Part shown: positions 22,701 through 29,004 of the stretch, piece after piece
Position numbering within the stretch: the stretch's first letter is position 1
Layout: each line of letters begins with the position of its first letter
DNA from: Symsagittifera roscoffensis
Lineage: Eukaryota; Xenacoelomorpha; Acoela; Convolutidae
Length of the DNA stretch: 64,000 bases
Reading direction: 5' to 3'
NCBI RefSeq assembly: GCF_963678635.1
Contig: NC_087064.1
Coordinates: 23,419,539 to 23,483,538 of the forward strand
Notes under the pieces: model-generated
Told to the model about the DNA's origin: nothing
Database searches by the model: none
What the model saw: only the letters and a program-made list of their open reading frames with translations
Position numbers and translations under genes: made by a program

Positions 22701-25700
22701 AGAATTTTTTCACTTAAAGTTGTATCGTTTATTGCAATGGTTAAGATTTTTCTTCGATTTTCCAGCTGAATTCAGTGTTTATCTAACCGAGTTTAAATTA
22801 AGCAGCATAATAGTGGAATGCTATCAGGGTTCTCCAGGGTTGCGAATTCGACCTCCAATTATGAATGCCCAAATCCTTTTAGTGTACGAGATGCGACAAT
22901 TTATGTGGTTTTTCAAAATTTTTCAGAAAACCGTAACTACGAAGTATTTCACAAAATTTGAATTTCTCAACCCTGCAATTGGGTACTTTCAGAGTACTCT
23001 CAAGGGTAGTAGTTCTTGCCTCCAAATATGAAGGCTCAAAACCTTGTAGTTCTCGAGATAGACGTGTTTTATGATTTTTTTCCATTTTTCCCCAAAAGAT
23101 TTAGATATAAGAAAACTAACCCAAATTGAAATTCTCAACTGAATAGTGGCTTGCCGTCAGGGTACCTTAAAAGATTGCAAATGTGGTGTTCAAGTATGAC
23201 TGCTCAAATTCTTCTGGTTTTCGAGATATGGTTTTTTATGATTTTTTCATTTTTTTTCAGAAAACATTAACTTCAGATTTTAATAATTCTGAAAATTTGA
23301 AACTCCCAAGCTTATTGTTGGGTACTGTGAGTGTACTCTCAGGAGCTCCAAGTTGCAAATTTTGCGTCAAGTTATTTACCTCGAAATATGACTGCTCAAG
23401 TCCTTGTAGTTTTTAAGATGTGACGTTTTTTGTGATTTTTTCGAAAATTTTTTCAGAAAACATATTTAATTTTTTTTTCTTCAAAAGTTGAAATTCAGAA
23501 CCCTGCAGTTAGTCGCAGTCAAAGTACTTTCAGGGGTTGTGAATCTTGCCTCCGCCTGAAACGCACGTTTATGCATGTCTCAGGTCTTCACCCACCATAT
23601 TTTGATCAAAAACTAATTTATAAAGTGTTTGGTTTTTTTAAATCAAAATATGGTGGAACTGGACTGCTCAAATTTTTTGTAGTTTTTGAGATATGACATT
23701 TTTTATGGTTTTTGTAAAAAAAAAAATGAAAACTTAAGTTTGAAGTTTCACAAAATATGAAATTTCCAACCCTGTAATCGGGTGCTGTCAGAGTACACTC
23801 AAAAGATTTCAGATTTTATTTCCTGTATGTGCAGTTTTCTATAGAGTTCTTAATAATTCGAAGCCACGGAGGTCTGTTGCCGGTTATTTAAAAAATGAAA
23901 GCCTCAATACTATCAAAAAAATTCAAACAAGATTTATTAATCTATTTTTGAAGCGTTTCATTCATACTAGCGTGTAACAGACCTCCGTTTGAATTTTTGA
24001 TAGTATTGAGGCTTTCATTTTTTAAATAACCGGCATCTTCTGATTTTCTTCTATGGTTATCATGTATTTTTATAGTGCGCACAAATTTTGTCGTATATGT
24101 TGCAATACTGTAATTTGTTTGTCTTCAATTGAAGATTTCCTGCAAATCGGTTGTTTTTGTGATAATTGTTTCAATAATTTGATTCTAGTTTACTGAAGTA
24201 CCGTTTTGTCATTTAAGTTTTTTTACACTCACGAAAGCAAGTGTCTTGTAATCAGGAACACATTTTTCCCCGTAAACAACTTCTACAAATCTTACTGTCT
24301 TTATTATTACACAAGCAAATCTTGCGTGATAGTATGAACTCTCTTTTTCCAACCTAAGCCTCAATTGTTGTGACGCAAATATTGTTGCGACAAAATGTGT
24401 TCATTTTGAAAGTGTTCATTTTGATCTATAACCAGCTATTAAGTACAGCCAATGGTAAAGATATTAACACATAATATTATATTACAAATAGCACTTAAGC
24501 TTCAAGGTATCATGGATCTGTAGCGTAGAGGTAGGAAAGGAGACCCGCGACAAAGTAAGAGGTTTCGAACCTGGGCAGGGTCGGATATTTTTAATGACCT
24601 TTTTCGTATACTAGTTTAAATGCGTCCGCTCTTTAAATTGAGGCGCGTTAGTTGGTAAGTTTCTTCTTTTTTAAATTGGCTGGTACTGCTATTGTATCAT
24701 AATTGGCTTGCGTCACTCAGCAATTATGTAGAATCATAATTGGCGTGCGTCACTAAAGAAGTTTTGTAGACTTAAAGATTCACTCATTCAGTTTTTCCCA
24801 GTAGCGTTATCGATCATATTTTTTCTTGTGCAACTTCGCCTGTGTTGAAAGTTAAGAACTTCCAGGTTTGTTCCCACTCGGCCTAGAGGTAACGCCGTCC
24901 TCTTTGCTCCCTAAATTTCAGGGGCTTAGGTCTCATCCGGACCTTGTTTTTTCGGTATGTATGCAATTGAAATTTTTCGGTAAAATTGTATTGTCGGAGT
25001 TTCGTAATTATCCGACTTTCGTTTATCTGCCCAAGTTTTGTCGGTTTAGTTGCAACATCCGCTCAAAACTTGTATCCGCTCAAAGATTTGAGGCTTTGTT
25101 TTCTCTTTGTAAGTTTCTTTCTGAGGCTAATTCGATATTCAAATGTCTATAAAATGAACTTTTATCGAGACTATGATTTTTAAATTTTTAAAGAAAACTT
25201 AAATTTTGGTAGACCCAGTTTTCTTAACATTTTTCATTTTTTTAAAAAAAACGTTTTTCATGTTTTTGTTGTATCGCAAGTGATGCGAGGTCCGCTTCGC
25301 CTCTGTGTAAATTTAGCGTTTAATTATAAGGAAATAATTAATGTAGACATATTCCCATGCTCCTGATTGGCTGACAGTTAATTTGTTTCTAATGGTTTTG
25401 CAAAGCTTTTTGCTATTTTGGAATGTTTGAACCACGATTTTTTTTTTGTATTACAATTGACTTTTTGTGTTATCTTTTTCATCTTTGTTATGAGATTGTA
25501 ATTTTTCACCTCAGTCAAGAGAAGGAGCTTTTCATGAGCTTGATTTTTCCGCCCAGCTTTATGTACCTCGAGAATAGCTTGTAGGAGGGAGGGGTGACAA
25601 GTGTGGTATCATATTCATATTAAAGCCCTATTAGTCTTGATTAAGAGTCGATCGATGAATTTCTTGCTGGTGATTTTTTTGTTTTTTAAAGGAAAAGTCT

Positions 25701-27192
25701 TACAATTTGTTCAGGATCAAATTTACTTTTTCGCGGTTTGAATTTTGATTTCTTTTTAAGCTCGGTTCAATACCTTTTTTAAGAGGAAGGCAAACTCCAT
25801 TGTCGAATAGCAAAAGTGTAATGGTCACGAAAAACGTGATCGACATCTAGTTTCGAAAGTAGAATTTCATATTCAGATTTCCCTGCGGAATCTAAAAATT
25901 ACTTTTGATCTAGTTTTCTTAAATTGCGTTACTTTAATAAAAAAAAGTTTCAACCATAAATTGTTCTAGAATTCAAAAAGCTTTAAGGGCATCTATTTTT
26001 TTTCTTTGAAATTCAAAAATTGAGTTTTTTTTCTTCAAAAAAACAAGTCGGTATTTTTTTTCTGTTCAATTGAGCTCATTGACTTTTTTCCTGTTGGCTA
26101 TGTTTTGGAATCCCAAAAAATAAAAATAAAATTATTTCAGTGCCGAGAAAAACTGGTCTGAATTTATCCGTTTTTCCCACTAAATGATACGAACTTCACA
26201 ATTGACATGATGAGAAACAATGAATTTAATTATTCTGCAATTTGTAATTCCTGTTTCATACTTAAAATATTTTTAAAGGTATTGGTAATTATTGATTTCC
26301 CTAAGAATTGCGAAAAAAATAGTTGAAAATTAATTCAGATGTTGAAATTTCAGAGTTTCAAAGTTGGAGCAGCAGAAAACGGTTGCTGAAGACGAGTTGA
26401 GCAGAGTCAAATCGCAATCAGTACAGGACAGAGTCGCATTCGAAGACCAGCTGGCCGAAAACCGTCAGAAGGTCCGTTTAGAAGAAGAGCAGAAATACCG
26501 ACAGCTGGAAGACAAACTGAGATTGGCCAATAAGTCGAAAGAAGACGCAGTTAGTTATGCTAACCAACAAACTAGTTTAGCTAACCAGTTGCAGTCAAAT
26601 GTTAATACGCTGACGTTGGAAAATGAGTCACTGAAAAGACGCATTGAAGAGCTAACACAGGAGGTGGCGAATAAGGCGACAGAGGTTAATGTGGCAGTTA
26701 TGAAGACTAAGACTGAGTTCGCCAATCAGATTGTTAGGCTGGAAAGTGAGAATTCGTCGTATCAAGAAGTCAAACATCAAAACACTGCACTGGAAAAGAA
26801 AATGAAAGGTAAACAGAATGAGTTTAATGGTCCAGAAGGGGAGTGGAGATTGGATTTTGGTTATCGATAAGCAGTCAAATTACTAATTATTGGTGCAAAC
26901 TTAAACGCCAACTTTCAATTTTTTGATCAAAAACAAAAAAACCTGCATTTTTTCTCGAACATCTAAACCATGGACTCGGGACTTAGATCTGTCTTCGTTT
27001 TAATATCCTTTGTTGACGCTTGATTTCTTTGTTACTGTTTCAGAAAAATCCGACGAAATCACAAACCTTCAAAGCCAAGTATCAGCTCTAGAATTTGAAA
27101 TAGGAAGAATGAAGGACGACGAAAGACAGCGAGTAACTTTGCTGCAATCTGCCATCCAGAATTATTGCCAGACCACGCCAAAAGCCAGTTAG
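4594..27192 (+). CDS. LRRC45: leucine-rich repeat-containing protein 45, spliced, 5'-partial
   Basis: LRRC45 is a centrosomal linker protein (rootletin/CEP250 pathway) with N-terminal LRRs and a long coiled coil. The seven exons visible here are 4594-4772, 4991-5119, 16072-16184, 20161-20623, 21007-21130, 26354-26808 and 27044-27192 (1,612 nt, about 537 codons). All junction phases agree. The order matches vertebrate LRRC45: LRRs with LEWNGLG and DLRWNNVG, then VLAREVNHIQAEK, GRLQEAL, VEKQKCREA, EDELSRVKSQS, LEDKLRLA, and the C-terminal RMKDDERQR...LLQSAIQNY. The human protein is about 670 residues, so about 100 N-terminal residues are missing. No matching exon was found in 1-4590. The stop TAG is at 27190-27192. 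Introns reach about 10.9 kb and are full of repeats. Confidence 0.93.
4991..5119 (+). CDS. LRRC45: LRRC45 exon (last LRR)
   Basis: The acceptor is acatttag before 4991 and the donor is GTAGCA at 5120. The exon encodes DLRWNNVGILGARALLTAIP and LELCGNNIPDDLMKAIG/E, the last LRR before the coiled coil in LRRC45. It ends in phase 1. Confidence 0.92.
5120..5339 (+). other. start of LRRC45 large intron
   Basis: This is non-coding sequence after the GTAGCA donor. A short direct repeat (tatgaaattagagc, around 5240 and 5270) is the only structure seen. Confidence 0.4.
5340..7840 (+). repeat. tandem array of about 165-bp monomers (array 1)
   Basis: About 13 units repeat the anchors GTAGTTGGGTNCTGTCAGAG and GCCTCCAAATATGACTGCTC, with TTTTCGAGATATGACGTTTT between units. 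Anchor spacings are 163-170 bp (for example 5698, 5867, 6030, 6200, 6366, 6532, 6698, 6863). A non-monomer leader at 5500-5665 (tttaaatgcgggcttcacta...) is shared with array 2 at 22618-22805. The array is therefore part of a dispersed element and not a chance local expansion. Confidence 0.9.
6108..6772 (+). repeat. higher-order dimer repeated twice inside array 1
   Basis: Bases 6108-6440 and 6441-6772 are two nearly identical 332-333-bp blocks, each made of two diverged monomers. One visible difference is ccttgtag versus ccgtgtag. The monomers within a block differ far more than the blocks differ from one another, which marks a recent dimer duplication. Confidence 0.85.
7861..9176 (+). repeat. 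second monomer family with hairpin tail (copy 1)
   Basis: About seven diverged units of about 165 bp carry anchors such as TTCTCGAAAACTANCCT, GGTTCAATCGAATGAACAGG and AAGCGGCTACGCCCA. The last unit (gcggtggttttttag, gaaaattgattatctcaaaa) is followed by the tail with hairpin GCGAAGCTCCGCTTCGC at 9152-9168 and CTCT. The same unit order recurs in copies near 12695, 17400, 29005 and 32980. Confidence 0.8.
9177..9762. other. 3' flank of the nested minus-strand gene
   Basis: No repeat family was recognised here except the edge of the preceding tail. It contains the likely 3' UTR and polyA signals of the 9763-12060 gene. Short open frames here look random. Confidence 0.4.
9586..9591 (-). promoter_or_regulatory. 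polyadenylation signal AATAAA (minus strand)
   Basis: The plus-strand TTTATT is AATAAA on the minus strand, about 170 nt downstream of the stop codon of the 765-aa gene. A second candidate lies near 9380. Confidence 0.4.
9763..12060 (-). CDS. class V aminotransferase / cysteine-desulfurase-like PLP enzyme
   Basis: A single uninterrupted 765-codon frame. Residues 1-430 form a class V aminotransferase fold. YADFTASGRSL (47-57) is the substrate-side loop of a NifS-like subfamily. FTGSGCTAAMHKM (112-124) binds PLP phosphate. WDYATGGPH (223-231) has the ring-stacking Asp. SVHKFLGG (250-257) carries the Schiff-base lysine, K253. CRSGCACAGPY (395-405) is the Cys loop where cysteine desulfurases carry the sulfur-accepting residue. 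The C-terminal third (after about 560) is low-complexity, rich in Ser/Lys/Arg, with no family I know. No signal peptide is seen. The gene lies antisense inside the 10.9-kb LRRC45 intron and has no introns of its own. All catalytic residues are present, so it looks functional. The substrate is unknown; cysteine or selenocysteine lyase activity is an inference from family. Confidence 0.9.
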   Translation of the reverse strand: MVEEKRNSVNSLRQVQSPLDIMDFLERNVIGATAPTYGPFGTRQITYADFTASGRSLRCIEDYIQFEVLPWYGNTHTESSFCGLQTTILREEARDTIRMSCNAPKDEYAVIFTGSGCTAAMHKMINVLGISENNPAIVFIGPFEHHSNVLPWRENKHVELIRINFNKFGEFDGDQLENYLQKYKSDPRRKIGSFAKSSNVTGVLTDCHRVGTLMHKHGGIVMWDYATGGPHLKIDVKGEDKGYKDAVFISVHKFLGGPQTPGLLIVRKSLFENIVPHNCGGGSVLYVSRTKQRYLDNIEAREESGTPPIVQCIRAGLVFKVKEYIDSTVVEDRETFLANKAMDRFKNIPGFHLLGSYFLQRVPVFSFLVFHEHSGLYLHHNFITQILNDLFGLQCRSGCACAGPYAIDLLGMDEEVEERFVKAFDKDTSKVESIKPGFCRFSLAFYSSDQESDFILDVVEFACKFGIYLLPFYHLDVKSGVWSHVQSNKHVQKFRHLDEFRCTHNLSDELEHPSLSSKQFSRLKFKTYNRYLQEARQLVDKIISGEETLPTRSNNVQLGGGYDEPISWFMTQKEALKWVTSPTMAKMQSSGLYPLFRVTTFLDPTAGRKEKRGSPKIHNIEGKKILPRRPINFQTIEDEHKSSAANNSSSDNCTICTPSNEHAESKISSSKSDSVDSRKGIVKTHTLRQRQDLSKQKLVIEASQAGSTTININISTLTADRSDHVLRRKYGESKPRTGLPFSRHLISDLKTMSVSKPEKYREHLI
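12061..12694. other. 5' flank of the PLP-enzyme gene
   Basis: AT-rich sequence between the PLP-enzyme start codon and the next repeat. It must hold the promoter of the minus-strand gene, but I see no convincing core element. Confidence 0.4.
12695..14737 (+). repeat. complete composite element: tRNA-like head, monomers, hairpin tail (copy 2)
   Basis: The head at 12695-12785 has an A-box-like TTAGCCTGGAGGTAAGG and a B-box-like GGGTTTCAATCTG. About 500 bp of T-rich sequence follows, then six to seven monomers of about 165 bp from about 13310 (anchors near 13495, 13670, 13845, 14020, 14175, 14370). The tail is TTGTATCGCAAG...TCGCAAGTGGT, then hairpin GCGAAGCTCCGCTTCGC at 14713-14729, then CTCTGTG. 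It is about 2.0 kb in total with no coding capacity. Confidence 0.75.
14738..15559. other. intron sequence with a degenerate tail fragment
   Basis: No gene is seen. A decayed tail (gtgaagttccacttcgcctctgtg) lies at about 15170-15195, and a pyrimidine-tract block with CTAACCTAAGTCGCAAAT lies at about 15240. Both belong to the SINE-like family described at 17080. Confidence 0.5.
15560..15841 (+). repeat. SINE-like element with internal tRNA-like domain
   Basis: A constant block (ctgctttattcgtgactagtgtt, about 15628-15650) is followed by a tRNA-like domain at 15660-15735 (ttgggtgagcgggcagagca ... gatcgaacccgattc). The tail follows: TTCTCGCAAGTGTTT, the hairpin with GCGAAGCGCAGTTTCGC, then CTCGGTG at 15797-15841. 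Confidence 0.65.
16072..16184 (+). CDS. LRRC45: LRRC45 exon followed by a GC donor
   Basis: The acceptor is ggtttatttag before 16072. The exon encodes NAMKRNCETKVIKEDFEVK and QVLAREVNHIQAEKDIQ. The donor is cag|GCAAGT at 16185, a strong GC-type 5' splice site. The alternative GTAATT five bases downstream would end in the wrong phase. With the GC site, the following exon continues in frame, and the residue count between EKDIQ and GRLQEAL matches human LRRC45 exactly (33). Confidence 0.87.
16751..18292 (+). repeat. composite hairpin-tailed element, interrupted (copy 3)
   Basis: The tRNA-like head at 16751-16832 has TTTAGCCTAGAGGGAACC and TGGTTTCGAAATTG. It is interrupted by a SINE-like unit (17080-17393) and then continues as monomers from about 17400. 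The tail at 18251-18292 has a decayed hairpin (gtggaagctcctcttcgcctctttg). Confidence 0.65.
17080..17393 (+). repeat. SINE-like unit with internal tRNA-like domain, best copy
   Basis: The layout is a pyrimidine tract with CTAACCTAACTAGCAAAT, then about 80 bp, then ATCTGTTCTCTGCTTTATTT, then a tRNA-like domain at 17213-17285. That domain has TCCGTGGCTGAGTGGTTAGG as A box and GGAAGTTCGAATATC as B box. The tail is TCGTGTTCTCGATAGTGTTT with hairpin GCGAAGCGAAGCTTCGC at 17370-17386 and CTCTGTG. The tRNA-like part sits about 130 bp inside the element, not at its 5' end. Confidence 0.7.
18293..19223. other. intron sequence with repeat fragments
   Basis: This stretch holds a decayed pyrimidine-tract/tRNA-like fragment (about 18315-18440) and a full family tail at 18735-18779 (GTATCGCAAGTGGC, then gcgaagctccgcttcc, ctctttgtg). 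No gene is seen. Confidence 0.5.
19224..20060 (+). repeat. two tandem copies of a third repeat family
   Basis: Bases 19224-19500 and about 19720-20055 are direct copies. They share TTCTTTTGAAGTTCAGCTCA, CAATTGATCTAGTTTTCTCT, and AAAGTCAATCATAAAAATTT. The spacer between them (19499-19720) contains a core that recurs almost unchanged at 27981-28200. More diverged relatives lie at 21655-21800 and 25620-26000. Confidence 0.75.
20161..20623 (+). CDS. LRRC45: LRRC45 exon (coiled coil 1)
   Basis: The acceptor is attggcag before 20161, phase 0. The donor is GTATGT at 20624, leaving phase 1. It encodes 154 residues of heptad-rich coiled coil including ANKVGRLQEALAERK and the terminal MKIKAVQLD. There are no stops inside the exon. 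Confidence 0.92.
21007..21130 (+). CDS. LRRC45: LRRC45 exon (coiled coil 2)
   Basis: The acceptor is tctgtttag before 21007 and the donor is GTAAAT at 21131. It encodes EQLSVEKQKCREAIRDCEDS and EENCRHLKDR, equal to the EKRRCRQ region of human LRRC45. It enters in phase 1 and leaves in phase 2. Confidence 0.9.
21467..21660 (+). repeat. SINE-like element, tail-less copy
   Basis: The pyrimidine tract with CCAACGCAACTAGCAAAT, the ATAGCATCTGTTGTTGCTTC block and the tRNA-like domain (gaccgtggtgcagatgagag ... gtccggaac) are present. No hairpin tail follows. A relict hairpin (gcgtagcgtaataatgcgaagc) lies just upstream at about 21446. Confidence 0.55.
21805..21930 (+). repeat. SINE-like element, second nearby fragment
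   Basis: It repeats the ctgctttgttgatggatagtgtt block followed by a tRNA-like sequence ending in GGGAGGTTCGATTGCGG, a clear B box. It is truncated at both ends. Confidence 0.5.
21931..22617. other. intron, no gene seen
   Basis: T-rich, no coding frame or complete repeat recognised. One open frame at 22102-22296 uses a plausible ATG but resembles nothing I know. Confidence 0.4.
22618..23840 (+). repeat. tandem array of about 165-bp monomers (array 2)
   Basis: The leader at 22618-22805 matches 5500-5665 of array 1 (ttcactatctcgccacgttt, tttaccgag-like end). It is followed by about six monomers with the same anchors (22855, 23018, 23185, 23385, about 23550 and 23665). A local inverted repeat with CACCATATTTTGATCAAAAA (about 23575-23660) interrupts one monomer. 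Confidence 0.85.
23867..24034. repeat. interlocked pair of inverted repeats
   Basis: Segment X (12 bp, 23867-23878, cggaggtctgtt) and Y (50 bp, 23879-23928, gccggttatttaaaaaatga...) are adjacent. Their reverse complements follow as X' (23976-23987) and Y' (23987-24034), in the order X-Y-X'-Y', not the X-Y-Y'-X' of a normal fold-back. Y and Y' match over 48 bp except for two extra A in Y. Confidence 0.85.
24345..24600 (+). repeat. SINE-like element with tRNA-like domain
   Basis: A pyrimidine tract with CCAACCTAAGCCTCAATTG is followed by a tRNA-like domain at about 24505-24585 (ctgtagcgtagaggtagga ... gaggtttcgaacctgggc), with good A- and B-box matches. No hairpin tail is nearby. Confidence 0.55.
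24868..25308 (+). repeat. short head-to-tail retroposon without monomers
   Basis: The tRNA-like head (cactcggcctagaggtaacg, 24875-24894) is followed by 350 bp. Then comes the tail TTGTATCGCAAGTGATGCGA with a shortened hairpin and CTCTGTG (25268-25308). At 440 bp it shows that head and tail can define an element without the monomer array. Confidence 0.6.
25309..26353. other. intron with diverged third-family repeat
   Basis: Bases 25640-26000 are a diverged copy of the 19224-20060 family (tttttcgcggtttgaatttt, acgtgatcgacatctagttt). The rest up to the exon at 26354 is unannotated intron. Confidence 0.5.
26354..26808 (+). CDS. LRRC45: LRRC45 exon (coiled coil 3)
   Basis: The acceptor is aaatttcag before 26354 and the donor is GTAAAC at 26809. 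It encodes SKLEQQKTVAEDELSRVKSQ, then VRLEEEQKYRQLEDKLRLAN and SLKRRIEELTQEVANK. This is the best-conserved stretch of the coiled coil. It ends in phase 1. Confidence 0.92.
27044..27192 (+). CDS. LRRC45: LRRC45 terminal exon
   Basis: The acceptor is actgtttcag before 27044. It encodes EKSDEITNLQSQVSALEFEI and RMKDDERQRVTLLQSAIQNY, then a short tail and TAG. This matches the C-terminal RDEEAQR...LQNAVLAY block of vertebrate LRRC45. Confidence 0.92.
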
Positions 27193-27324
27193 AGTAAAAG
27201 AAAAGAGAACAACCAGTTTGTCAGGAAAAATGAAACTTCCATCTAAGCCTGTATATTTGTTTGTGCATATTGATAGCTGTAGACTACAGTGTATAAAGCT
27301 TTAATTGTAAATTGTTTGTTTCAG

Positions 27325-27540
27325 TTAATAAATTCTACTACCTGAAAGTTGAAGTTAAGCGTCGTAAGGCATGGAAAGGTGAGGAAGCAAAAGCAGACCA
27401 AAGTTTTGGAGATGTACTGTTCACACTACTCCTTCTAGATGGCACTCAGTATGAACTCATTGTTGGCGACCGAAATCTTCGTCGAGCCTTGTTGAGGGCA
27501 GCGCAATATCTGCAGCGCTCTAATTGCTCCGACCATTGAA
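27325..27540 (+). CDS. candidate exon of unknown protein, downstream of or alternative end to LRRC45
   Basis: After a strong acceptor (ttgtttcag to 27324) one frame stays open for 71 codons to a TGA at 27538. It reads KFYYLKVEVKRRKAWKGEEA, then FGDVLFTLLLLDGTQYELIV and LRRALLRAAQYLQRSN. The base composition and codon use look coding, unlike the surrounding introns. I do not recognise the protein. Entry phase 1 would fit a GTTAGA donor just before the LRRC45 stop, which would give a longer LRRC45 C-terminus. A strong donor (GGTAAGAA, 27546) follows the stop, preceded by an ATG in good context (aaaATGG). It could instead be the start of a neighbouring gene. Confidence 0.45.
27327..27332 (+). 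promoter_or_regulatory. polyadenylation signal AATAAA
   Basis: A canonical AATAAA lies 135 nt past the LRRC45 stop, the only one close behind it. It overlaps the first bases of the candidate exon at 27325, so use of one would tend to exclude the other. Confidence 0.4.
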
Positions 27541-27980
27541 AATGGGTAAGAACTTTGTATTCGGGTGTTATAGTTTTTTTTGCTTTTTGTTTCTCCACGC
27601 AAAATCAGTTACCACAAATAATGATCGGACTGGGTTGAGTGATATACCATATAAAAGCCTGTTCAGTGGTAATTTGAACCACAATAAAAAATTTCCAAAA
27701 AGTACCTAATTTTGAGAAAAACCGGTTTGAAGTTTGATTTTTTTGTCTCAATTCGAGCGAATAAAGCAAGCGAGCAGACTTTCAAGCTGAATAATGCCTA
27801 ATTTAAGGGCTTGAAACTTAATTTCAAAAAATAAAACTAGTTTTTGAGTTTTTTAGCTTCATTTTGGAAACAAAAACTTAAAAAACAATAATTTTTTAAA
27901 AGATTTTCTAGTCATTTCTTAAAAATTTTTGTCCAATTTGCCCATATTAGTATGATTGTCTAATATGTCAAAAAAAATTT
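27541..27980. other. no gene seen
   Basis: AT-rich sequence following the candidate exon. It begins with a consensus-like splice donor (GGTAAGAA) directly after an ATG in good context. Confidence 0.35.
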
Positions 27981-28200
27981 TACGTCAGATCCTTTTATCA
28001 CCAAGCAGAAAAAACAACATTCATTTGGAAGAAAGTTTTCGTAACCGTAGTTGTCTGAAGACTATGGTCGGAACATTCCGTGTTACTTGCCCAGTAACCG
28101 GCTATCCTTGTTGAAATTTGGTTTTATCGTATTTTTCAAGATGTATTATTATTTTCAAGAGTAATGAACGTATTAAAGACTCTTATATAGGTCTTGCTGA
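27981..28200 (+). repeat. well-conserved 220-bp repeat core
   Basis: It matches 19499-19720 with few differences through TTTTCGTAACCGTAGTT, AGACTATGGTCGGAACATTC, AGTAACCGGCTATCC and TTTTTCAAGATGTATTATT. It is less diverged than the other repeat pairs in the window. Confidence 0.75.
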
Positions 28201-29004
28201 TCGACATCTGATTTTGAGAATGGAAATTAATTATCAGATTTCCCAGCAAAATGAAAGTTTCAAGTGTTGTTCCAGTTTTCTCAAATTGGGTTAATGTTGT
28301 CATAAAAGCGCCAAGCAGAAATATTTCTAGAAATTCAAAAAGTTTGAAGGGAATCTATTTTTTTTCCGTTGAAAATCGAAAGTTGAGATTTTTTCAAAGT
28401 CAGTGTCGTTTTTTTTGTTACATTGCGTGCATTACTCTTTTTCAATCTTCGCTTGGCTATGTTTGCATAATCAAGGATGTTGCAACTGGTTACTAGACTT
28501 TTTCACGTAAATAACAGAATTTGTTTTGTGTCGTCCTGAATATACATGTGCGTCCTATTTTTTTTGTCAACAGTCTAATTCTTGAATGCTCAGTAAACGT
28601 TAGTAAAATATGCTCATCCTTATTCTTGAATGCTCAGTAAATTATATCTTGAAATTCGAAAAGCTGTGATACGATATAGTTTGTGTTCGAGCTGGAAACT
28701 TGAAAAATTTGAAACTTTTTCATGCAATCCTTTGGTTTCTTTGTTCTTTAGAATTGTCCTACTGTTTGTTGGCTATATGTTTTCGACTTCGTCGCGTTCG
28801 GATTAATTTTTTTCGACTTAATTTTTCGCAGTTCAGTTTGATGCATTTTATAGAGCTCAGTAATTTTTCGAAGGTAAGTTTCATCAAGTGATTTTTTGAA
28901 GGTGAGTTGCGTTTTTTTGGCTTAAACTAACAATTTTTTGCCAGTGATTCAACTTGTTTAATAGAGTCACGTGTATCATGTTTCGTAGTGAATTCAAACT
29001 TCTA
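28201..29004. other. intergenic, fragments of third repeat family
   Basis: 28201-28400 continues as a diverged third-family repeat. Beyond that I see no gene or complete element. Confidence 0.4.
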
